Of a stretch of DNA of 31,858 nt, positions 15,152-21,927 are shown one piece after another; the first letter of the stretch is position 1; each line of letters begins with the position of its first letter. The position numbers were made by a program, and so were the translations under genes. Under the pieces are notes generated by a model. The model had not been told where the DNA came from, made no database searches, and was given only the letters and a program-made list of their open reading frames with translations. Source of the stretch: Deltaproteobacteria bacterium UBA5799 (GTDB lineage Bacteria > Desulfobacterota > GWC2-55-46); contig DIDN01000150.1 in the NCBI GenBank assembly GCA_002418185.1, forward strand, positions 1 through 31,858, given 5' to 3'.

Positions 15152-16515
15152 ACAGAAAAACAGCCCGGCTCGTCCGGCTCGACAAAAAGCACGTCTGGCA
15201 CCCGTTCACGCAGATGCGCGAGTGGGAGGCCACTGACCCGCTCGTAATAAAACGGGGGAGCGGAAGCTACCTCATCGACACCGAAGGCAGGCGCTACCTG
15301 GACGGGGTCTCGTCCCTGTGGGTCAACGTCCACGGCCACAGGAAAAGGGAGCTGGACAGGGCGATAAGGGACCAGCTCGGACGCATCGCGCACTCAACTC
15401 TCCTGGGCCTTGCCAACGTACCCTCCGTAGAGCTTGCCCAAAGGCTCGTGGAGGTCGCGCCAAAGGGGCTTACAAAGGTATTTTACTCGGACAACGGCTC
15501 GACCGCGGTCGAGATAGCCCTGAAGATGGCCTTCCAGTACTGGGAAGAAACAGGAAAGCCCGGCAAGAAACGGTTCGTCTCCTTCACCGGGGCCTACCAC
15601 GGTGATACATTCGGCTCCATGAGCGTGGGCGAGATAGACATATTCGTAAAAAAATACAGGCCGCTCCTTTTCAGGCCCTTCCGGGCGCCGTACCCGTACT
15701 GCTACAGGTGCCCTGTAAAGTCCGGGAAGGCCTTTCCGGACTGCAAGACCGCCTGCCTCAACGCCTTCGAGGAGGTATTGAAGAAGCGCCACAAGGAGAT
15801 CGCCGCGTGCATAATCGAACCGCTCCTTCAGGGCGCGGCCGGGATGGTCGTCTCGCCCCCCGGGTTCCTGAAAGAGGTGCGGAGGCTTACGAGGAAATAC
15901 GGCGTCCTCCTCATAGCTGACGAGGTCGCGACCGGCTTCGGGAGGACAGGCCGGATGTTCGCGTGCGAGGCCGAAAAGGTCGCGCCCGACTTCCTGTGCC
16001 TTGCAAAGGGCCTCACCGGCGGCTACCTGCCCCTTGCGGCCACCCTCACTACCGATAAGGTCTACAAGGCCTTTCTCGGGAGATACGAGGAGTACAAGAG
16101 CTTCTTCCACGGCCATACCTATACCGGAAACCCGCTCGCATGCGCCGCCGCCATCGCTAACCTTGATATCTTTGAAAAAGAAAAGGTGCTGCAAAAACTC
16201 GCCCCGAAAATAAAAATTTTCAATGAGTTACTTGAGAAGTTTGAAGAACTGCCGCATGTCGGCGAGGTAAGGCAGATAGGGCTCGTTGCGGGAATAGAGC
16301 TCGTGAAGGACAAGGGGACGAAAAAGGCCTATCCAGCCGGCGAGCGGGCGGGCTACCGGGCTTGCCTCCGCGCGCGCGACTACGGGGTCATACTCCGGCC
16401 GCTCGGGGACGTCGTCGTCATAATGCCTCCCTTGAGCGCGACCGGGGAGGAGATAAAAAAGATAGTCGAAGCGGCCTATCAGGGGATACGGGACGTAACG
16501 GAGGGCTGTTCTTGA
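15148..16515 (+). CDS. bioA: 7,8-diaminononanoate aminotransferase (DAPA synthase), Bacillus/Aquifex-like type
   Basis: BioA transaminates 8-amino-7-oxononanoate to 7,8-diaminononanoate with PLP. The 455-residue product has HPFTQM, SDNGSTAVEIALKMA, TGAYHGDTFGSMSVG, IADEVATGFGRTG and the PLP lysine in LAKGLTGGYLP (Lys287). A cysteine-bearing insert, CYRCP followed by C and TAC, lies around residues 188-210, as in the Bacillus/Aquifex branch. B. subtilis BioA uses lysine as amino donor instead of S-adenosylmethionine, so lysine use here is possible but not shown. Its first four bases overlap the bioC stop. Confidence 0.95.
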   Translation: MNRKTARLVRLDKKHVWHPFTQMREWEATDPLVIKRGSGSYLIDTEGRRYLDGVSSLWVNVHGHRKRELDRAIRDQLGRIAHSTLLGLANVPSVELAQRLVEVAPKGLTKVFYSDNGSTAVEIALKMAFQYWEETGKPGKKRFVSFTGAYHGDTFGSMSVGEIDIFVKKYRPLLFRPFRAPYPYCYRCPVKSGKAFPDCKTACLNAFEEVLKKRHKEIAACIIEPLLQGAAGMVVSPPGFLKEVRRLTRKYGVLLIADEVATGFGRTGRMFACEAEKVAPDFLCLAKGLTGGYLPLAATLTTDKVYKAFLGRYEEYKSFFHGHTYTGNPLACAAAIANLDIFEKEKVLQKLAPKIKIFNELLEKFEELPHVGEVRQIGLVAGIELVKDKGTKKAYPAGERAGYRACLRARDYGVILRPLGDVVVIMPPLSATGEEIKKIVEAAYQGIRDVTEGCS

Positions 16516-17201
16516 AACGCTCCTTTTTCCTGACAGGGACAGACACGGGCGTGGGCAAGACCGAGGCCGCCTGCATTCTCGCAAGGGCATTCAGGGCAGC
16601 CGGCTTGAAGACCGGGGTCATGAAGCCGGTCGAGACCGGCTGCCCTGAAGGGGACGGAAGGCTTCTCCCGATGGACGCCTTGATGCTCGTTGAGGCCTCC
16701 GGCACGGATGCCGAACTCGACCTCATAAACCCTTACAGGTTCGCGCCGCCGCTTGCGCCTCTTACCGCTTCTGAGCTTTCAGGCGTAACCATCGACTTTG
16801 AAAAGATAAAATACTGCTTCGAAGAGCTTTCGAGCAATCACGATGCCATGCTGGTCGAAGGGGCCGGGGGCCTGCTTACGCCGGTAGCCGGAGATAAGTG
16901 CATGGCCGACCTCGCCCTCGACCTCGGCCTTCCTGCCGTCATTGTCACGGCCAACCGCCTCGGCACTATCAACCATACGCTCCTTACGCTCAGGTGCGCC
17001 GAGAGCATGGGCATTAAAGTGGCCGGGATTATCCTCAACAACACCGAACCTCCCGGAGGCGACTTGAGCCGCGCCCACAACCGGGCCGCAATAGAGAGGC
17101 TCTCGCCCGCGCCTCTACTCTTCGAAGCGCCGTTCTCCTCAAAAAACGAGGCCCCCTTCCTTTTGGAAGAGGGCCTCGTCTCAAGCCTTCTGCGGGCCTG
17201 A
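16512..17201 (+). CDS. bioD: Dethiobiotin synthetase
   Basis: BioD closes the ureido ring by ATP-dependent carboxylation of diaminononanoate. The 229-residue product has the P-loop TGTDTGVGKTEA near residues 7-18, KPVETGC and the VEGAGGLLTP loop. The frame is open back to 16362. The TTG at 16512, overlapping the bioA stop (TTGA) and preceded by GGAGGG at 6 nt, gives the expected MKRSFFLTGTDTG start. It is the last gene of the operon. Near its 3' end, 17146-17179, the coding sequence contains a hairpin that works as a terminator for the opposite strand. Confidence 0.95.
   Translation: MKRSFFLTGTDTGVGKTEAACILARAFRAAGLKTGVMKPVETGCPEGDGRLLPMDALMLVEASGTDAELDLINPYRFAPPLAPLTASELSGVTIDFEKIKYCFEELSSNHDAMLVEGAGGLLTPVAGDKCMADLALDLGLPAVIVTANRLGTINHTLLTLRCAESMGIKVAGIILNNTEPPGGDLSRAHNRAAIERLSPAPLLFEAPFSSKNEAPFLLEEGLVSSLLRA
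17141..17179 (-). terminator. Rho-independent terminator of aconitase, embedded in bioD
   Basis: ACGAGGCCC (17146-17154) pairs with GGGCCTCGT (17171-17179), and the stem continues inward as CTTCC/GGAAG around TTTT, about 14-15 bp with one mismatch. Read on the minus strand it is followed by TTTTTT (17146-17141). It lies 41 nt beyond the aconitase stop codon. On the plus strand there is no T-run after the hairpin. Confidence 0.8.
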
Positions 17202-17219
17202 CTTCTTTTTGAAACCCGC

Positions 17220-19154
17220 CTACGCCCTGGCAGCGGTCGTGTAGTTGAGCGTGCCGCCCGCGAGTATGGTCTCTATCTGCCTCGGCGAATAGCCGTGCCT
17301 CAGCTTGTACTCCCTGCCCTTGGTGACGTTCTTGAGCGTTACCGTCTCTCCTGCGGTGAGCGCCTGACGGAGGCCCGGCAGCTCCAGCTCGTCGCCGTCT
17401 TCTATGGAATCATAGTCCGCCGCGTTCTCGAAGGTAAGGGGGAGTATACCGAAGTTCACGAGGTTGTCCTTGTGTATCCTCGCGAAGCTCTTGGCTATTA
17501 TCGCCTTTATCCCGAGGTACATGGGGCAGAGGGCCGCGTGCTCGCGCGACGAGCCCTGGCCGTAGTTCTCGCCGCCCAGCACGAACCCGCCTCCGGCGGC
17601 CTTGGCCTTCTCGTGGAACCTGGCGTCTATCTGCGAAAAGACGCTCTCCGAGTACTTGGGCACGTTGGAGCGGTACTTGAGCCACGTGCCGGCAGGGGTT
17701 ATGTGGTCGGTCGTTATGTTGTCGCCGAGCTTGATAAGGACCCTGCCCTTCAGGGATTCAGGCAGGGCGGCCTGCTTGGGGAGCTCCTTTATGTTCGGCC
17801 CCCTGGAGACCGCGACCTTATTCGGGTCCTTTGCAGGCGGTATCACCATTGAATCGTCTATGAGGAATTTGGCCGGGGCCTTTACCTTGGGGAACTTGCC
17901 GAGCTTTCTCGGGTCTGTTATTACGCCGTATACCGCCGCTGCCACGGCCACCTCGGGGCTGCAGAGGTAGACCTTGCCGTCCTTGGTGCCGGACCTGCCC
18001 TCGAAGTTCCTGTTGAAGGTGCGGAGAGAAACGCCGCCGGACGGGGGCGACTGGCCGTTGCCGATGCACGGGCCGCAGGTGGCCTCGAGTATCCTTGCCC
18101 CCGCCTCAATAAGGTGCGAAAGCCCCTTATTGAGGGCCATCATGTCGAGCACCTGCTTGGAGCCGGGGGATATGGTCATGCTGACCTCGGGGTGCACCTT
18201 GTGCCCGCCCTTGTGAAGGACCTCGGATACGAGCATCAGGTCCCTGTAGGATGAGTTCGTGCAGCTCCCCACGCAGACCTGGTCCACTTTAAGCCCCTCG
18301 ACCTCCGAGACCTTGCAGACCTGGTCGGGCATGTGGGGCCTGGCAATCATGGGTTCGAGTTTCGAAAGGTTTATCTCTATCACCTCGTCGTACTTCACGT
18401 CCTCGTCGGCCTTAAGCTCAATCCAGTCCGCCTCCCTGCCCTGGGCGGCAAGGAACTCCCTGGTGACATCGTCCGAGGGGAAGACGGAGCTCGTTGCGCC
18501 AAGCTCCGCGCCCATGTTGGTGATGGTGGCCCTCTCCGGGACCGAGAGCGACTTTACGCCCTCTCCGCCGTACTCTATCACTTTCCCCACTCCGCCCTTC
18601 ACGGTCATCCTCCGGAGGAGCTCGAGGATGACGTCCTTGGCCGATACCCAGGGCTTGAGCTTGCCCTTGAGGTTAACGAGCACTACCTTTGGATAGGTGA
18701 GGCTGAACGGGCCGCCGCCCAACGCGACAGCCACGTCGAGGCCGCCCGCGCCTATGGCCAGCATGCCTATGCCGCCGCCCGTGGGCGTGTGGCTGTCAGA
18801 GCCGAGCATGGTCCTGCCGGGCTTGCCGAACCTTTCGAGGTGTACCTGGTGGCATATGCCGTTCCCCGGCTTGGAAAAATATATGCCGTATTTTGAGGCC
18901 AGCGTCTGGAGGAACCTGTGGTCGTCGGCGTTCTCGAACCCGCCGTACTGGAGCGTATTGTGGTCCACGTAGCTCACCGAGAGCTCGGTTGCGACCCTCG
19001 GCACGCCCATCGCCTCGAACTGCAGGTACGCCATGGTGCCGGTCGCGTCCTGGGTGATGGTCTGGTCTATCCTGATGTTTACCTCTTTGCCCTTGACCGG
19101 CTCGCCTGAGACCAGGTGGCTGTCAATCAGTTTTTCCGCAACGCTCTTGCCCAC
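17220..19154 (-). CDS. Aconitate hydratase, short (about 640-residue) type
   Basis: Aconitase isomerises citrate to isocitrate through cis-aconitate in the TCA cycle, using a [4Fe-4S] cluster. The 644-residue product has MLGSDSHTPTGGG, VGSCTNSSYRD (Cys298), ATCGPCIGNGQ (Cys360 and Cys363), all three cluster ligands, and the swivel domain (GDNITTDHITPAG, GGENYGQGSSREHAAL, KSFARIHKDNLVNFGILPL). It is shorter than the AcnA/IRP1 (about 890) and AcnB (about 865) forms and resembles the mitochondrial-type short enzymes common in anaerobes. The start is GTG at 19154 with an excellent AGGAGGAG 5 nt upstream. It converges with bioD with an 18-nt gap. Confidence 0.95.
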   Translation of the reverse strand: MGKSVAEKLIDSHLVSGEPVKGKEVNIRIDQTITQDATGTMAYLQFEAMGVPRVATELSVSYVDHNTLQYGGFENADDHRFLQTLASKYGIYFSKPGNGICHQVHLERFGKPGRTMLGSDSHTPTGGGIGMLAIGAGGLDVAVALGGGPFSLTYPKVVLVNLKGKLKPWVSAKDVILELLRRMTVKGGVGKVIEYGGEGVKSLSVPERATITNMGAELGATSSVFPSDDVTREFLAAQGREADWIELKADEDVKYDEVIEINLSKLEPMIARPHMPDQVCKVSEVEGLKVDQVCVGSCTNSSYRDLMLVSEVLHKGGHKVHPEVSMTISPGSKQVLDMMALNKGLSHLIEAGARILEATCGPCIGNGQSPPSGGVSLRTFNRNFEGRSGTKDGKVYLCSPEVAVAAAVYGVITDPRKLGKFPKVKAPAKFLIDDSMVIPPAKDPNKVAVSRGPNIKELPKQAALPESLKGRVLIKLGDNITTDHITPAGTWLKYRSNVPKYSESVFSQIDARFHEKAKAAGGGFVLGGENYGQGSSREHAALCPMYLGIKAIIAKSFARIHKDNLVNFGILPLTFENAADYDSIEDGDELELPGLRQALTAGETVTLKNVTKGREYKLRHGYSPRQIETILAGGTLNYTTAARA

Positions 19155-19192
19155 GATTGCTCCTCCTTTTAGGGTATGGAAGACGACTTTAT

Positions 19193-19221
19193 ATTATATC
19201 CTGCGGGGTCCCTTTATTCCA
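19193..19221 (-). promoter_or_regulatory. Candidate promoter of aconitase
   Basis: On the minus strand a perfect -10 TATAAT (19198-19193) is preceded after 17 nt by TGGAAT, a poor -35. The predicted transcript begins near 19186, about 30 nt before the GTG start. The -10 is strong, the -35 weak, so an activator or another sigma factor may be involved. Confidence 0.4.
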
Positions 19222-19335
19222 CATAAAACAGGGTCTTAGGGAATTTGGAGCAAATGAGGATACACAAATAGGCCCGAAAAGTCAATGGAAACCGAAATGG
19301 AGGAGGGAGGGGATGAACATTCCTGTCGCATAATG

Positions 19336-19364
19336 AAAAAGGCCTCCCTCTCTTGAGGGAGGCC
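19336..19364 (-). terminator. Rho-independent terminator of the mtr/chemoreceptor operon
   Basis: GGCCTCCCTC (19341-19350) and GAGGGAGGCC (19355-19364) form a perfect 10-bp stem with a four-base loop. On the minus strand it is followed by TTTTT (19340-19336). It lies 28 nt after the chemoreceptor stop at 19393 and ends the operon before the aconitase promoter. Confidence 0.88.
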
Positions 19365-19392
19365 TCAGGCAAGTCCGTATTTCCGATTGTCC

Positions 19393-21273
19393 TTATTTCA
19401 CCAGGGCGAGCTTCCTTTTACGCTCAGCCGGCCTCTCCCGGACCGTATGCTCCTCGCGCTTCTCGGCGTGGGCGGTCTTGAAAAGAGAGATCATTTCCTT
19501 CAGCCTTGCCGAGAGCTTGGCGAGGTCCACGGCGGCATCCGCCACGTGGCCCACGTCGTCGGCCCTGCTCTTCGCGACCTCCGCCACTGCGTCTATGTCG
19601 CGGCTTATCTGGCCGGCGGCGGTGGACTGCTGCTCCGAGGCGGTCGCGATCTGCTGGACCATCACCGAGACCTGCTCGACCTGAAGGAGTATCTCGTCGA
19701 GGGCGGCCCCTGCCTCCTTCGCGTACCCGGAGGCCTCCTCGACTGCCTTGACCTCCTTGTCGGTGCTGTCTATGGCCTTCCTCGTGTCCTCCTGTATGGC
19801 CTTTATCATGACGCTGATTTCCTTGGTGGCAAGGGTCGTCCTTTCGGCGAGCTTCTTCACCTCGTCGGCGACGACCGCAAACCCCCTGCCCTGCTCTCCG
19901 GCCCTCGCCGCCTCTATCGCGGCGTTCAGCGCAAGGAGGTTCGTCTGGTCGGCTATGTCGTTTATGACGCCGACTATCTTCCCTATTTCGGCGGAGCGGC
20001 TCCCGAGCTTGGATATGGTGCTGGAAGACTCGTTCACTATGGGCACTATGGAGCTCATGCCGTTTATCGAGTGGGCCACTATGTCCGCGCCCATCCGGGC
20101 CGCGCTGCTGGCCTTTTTCGCCGCCTCCGCCGCGCCGTGCGTGTTGCCGGCCACCTCGTTGATGGTGGCGGAGAGCTCCTCGGAGGCGGTCGCCACCTGC
20201 GAGGTCTTGGCCTTCTGCGCCTCGGTGCCGTTCACTATCTGGGTCGAGGATGCCGACAGCTCCTCTGAAGTGACCGCCATCTTGACGGTCGCGTCCTGTA
20301 TCTCGCCTATCATCCCGTTGAACTTGTCGACGAAGGAGTTGAACCCGCGCGCGAGCTTGCCCATCTCGTCCTCGCTCTCGACCTTGAGTTTGGCGGAGAA
20401 GTCGCCCCCCGATATCCTGTTGAACCCGGCCAGGAGCGACCTCACGTTCCTTATGACGAAGACAGACATGAAGAACGAGAGGATGCCGAGTATTATCGCG
20501 AGCCGGACCGCGCCGACCCCGGCGGTCTTTACATTGTTCGCGATGATGTCCTTCTGTATGTCCGCTATGGAGAACTCCATGCTGATCGCGCCGAGCACGT
20601 CCCCTTCCTTGGCCATCTTGTGGCAGCCGCTCGTGGTGGAGCAGCTCTTCTGCGCGATATAGGGGATGAGTACCCTGGCCTTGTCGCCCTCGAAATGGTA
20701 TATGGGCTCCGCCGTCGCGAGCACCTGCCTGTCGAGGTCGTCCCTGGCGACCTCCCTCGGGTCGGTCTCGCGCACCACTCTCGCCTTCGTTATCTTCTCC
20801 TCGGCTTCGTCTATGTAGCCCTGGATGTCCGCGATCTCTTCCCGTATCTCCTCGATCTCGTCGGGGTCGTCGGTTACGCCGATATCGCTCTCAAGGCTCG
20901 CGATATCGTCCCTGTATGCCTTTATGGCCGCCATCTCCCTCGGGATGAACTCCTGCTCGGCGATCATCCTGAAGCCCTCGTCCACCTTGGGTCCCCTTAT
21001 TATCCTGACGTGCTCGACGCCGCTTATCTCCTCGGACATGGAGTCCAGCATGGAGAAGCGGATGTCCATCTTGTCCTCGCGCATGAGCGTGTTGAGGGTC
21101 GTCCGCACGTTCTCGGCGAAGACGAAGGTCCACTTCTTGATGTCCTTGAACATTATGTCCTTTTCCTTCTTCGTGCTGAACCACACGTCGAAGGCGGTAA
21201 GGACCACAAGGGCGGCGCCTATCGTAATCATGAACTTGGCGCCGAGGCTAAGGTTCCTGAATTTTTTCTTCAT
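19393..21273 (-). CDS. Methyl-accepting chemotaxis protein with Cys/His (possible haem) periplasmic domain
   Basis: This 626-residue chemoreceptor has TM1 at about 12-31, a periplasmic domain at 32-250, TM2 at about 252-275, a HAMP domain (RSLLAGFNRISGGDF onwards) and a cytoplasmic signalling domain with the invariant tip NLLALNAAIEAARAGEQGRG. The periplasmic domain holds an acidic coiled-coil insert (about 120-165) and, just before TM2, CSTTSGCH (Cys211, Cys217, His218) followed by EGDVLGAIS. Related delta-proteobacterial sensors carry CXXCH, a covalent haem site, before that GxVLGxIS segment. Here the spacing is CX5CH. The gene starts 14 nt after a cytochrome gene and is probably co-transcribed with the mtr genes, which suggests redox or electron-acceptor taxis; that is inference. 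Confidence 0.92.
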   Translation of the reverse strand: MKKKFRNLSLGAKFMITIGAALVVLTAFDVWFSTKKEKDIMFKDIKKWTFVFAENVRTTLNTLMREDKMDIRFSMLDSMSEEISGVEHVRIIRGPKVDEGFRMIAEQEFIPREMAAIKAYRDDIASLESDIGVTDDPDEIEEIREEIADIQGYIDEAEEKITKARVVRETDPREVARDDLDRQVLATAEPIYHFEGDKARVLIPYIAQKSCSTTSGCHKMAKEGDVLGAISMEFSIADIQKDIIANNVKTAGVGAVRLAIILGILSFFMSVFVIRNVRSLLAGFNRISGGDFSAKLKVESEDEMGKLARGFNSFVDKFNGMIGEIQDATVKMAVTSEELSASSTQIVNGTEAQKAKTSQVATASEELSATINEVAGNTHGAAEAAKKASSAARMGADIVAHSINGMSSIVPIVNESSSTISKLGSRSAEIGKIVGVINDIADQTNLLALNAAIEAARAGEQGRGFAVVADEVKKLAERTTLATKEISVMIKAIQEDTRKAIDSTDKEVKAVEEASGYAKEAGAALDEILLQVEQVSVMVQQIATASEQQSTAAGQISRDIDAVAEVAKSRADDVGHVADAAVDLAKLSARLKEMISLFKTAHAEKREEHTVRERPAERKRKLALVK

Positions 21274-21287
21274 CGCTCTCCCTGGAC

Positions 21288-21854
21288 TCAGTGTTTGCCC
21301 TCGAGGGGATAGAGTGTATGATAGGCGCGGTTGTTCTTAAGCGCCTCCTGCACGTCGAACTTGTCGTTCCTGAAGGGGTTGTCCTTGTGCTTGTGGCACG
21401 AATTGCAGACCTCGGGGTCGAGCGAGCCGTAGAGCTGTCCCGCAGCACTGGCCTCGGCCCTGGTGAACTCGGTCGTCTTCTCCTTGTGGAGCGCCCTGTA
21501 CTCGCTTCCCGGGCCGTGGCACATCTCGCAGCCTACGCCCGACATCTTCGGCGTCGAGGCCGCGCCGGAGTAGCCGCCGTCCTTTTCGTAGCCTGTGGTG
21601 TGGCATTTAAGGCACTTGGAGTCGCTCCCGTAGTCCTTGTCCGGCTCAAGGCCGGCGTTCTTTTTCTTGGAGGCCTTCTTCCCCGGCTGGAGGAGGTCCA
21701 TGGTCCTTGCGTGTGCGCTCCGCTCCCAGTCGGCGATCTCCGACTTATGGCACTTGCAACCGTCTACCCCCACGTATTTCGGCGCTGCCTCCGCCACTGG
21801 CGCGGAAAGGGTGAGCACAAACGCCGCTGATACCGCCATGCCCAGGAATTTCAT
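21288..21854 (-). CDS. Cytochrome c554-like tetrahaem cytochrome with one unusual CXCH site
   Basis: The predicted protein has 188 residues and a signal peptide (MKFLGMAVSAAFVLTLSA, cleavage near AEA), so it is periplasmic. Four haem-type motifs are visible: CKCH (33-36), CLKCH (81-85), CEMCH (109-113) and CNSCH (150-154). The first has only one residue between the cysteines. The YVGVDGC start and CEMCHGPGSEY segment are typical of the c554 family. An in-frame ATG at 21908 lacks a good ribosome-binding site; the ATG at 21854 has AAGGAG upstream and gives a normal signal peptide. The context after mtrB suggests a periplasmic electron shuttle. Confidence 0.88.
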   Translation of the reverse strand: MKFLGMAVSAAFVLTLSAPVAEAAPKYVGVDGCKCHKSEIADWERSAHARTMDLLQPGKKASKKKNAGLEPDKDYGSDSKCLKCHTTGYEKDGGYSGAASTPKMSGVGCEMCHGPGSEYRALHKEKTTEFTRAEASAAGQLYGSLDPEVCNSCHKHKDNPFRNDKFDVQEALKNNRAYHTLYPLEGKH

Positions 21855-21927
21855 CTGAATAGCGCTCCTTTCAACCTTTTCGTATTGGCCTTGCGTGAAA
21901 CCGGTCATGAATTTTCCTGCCCTCGTC

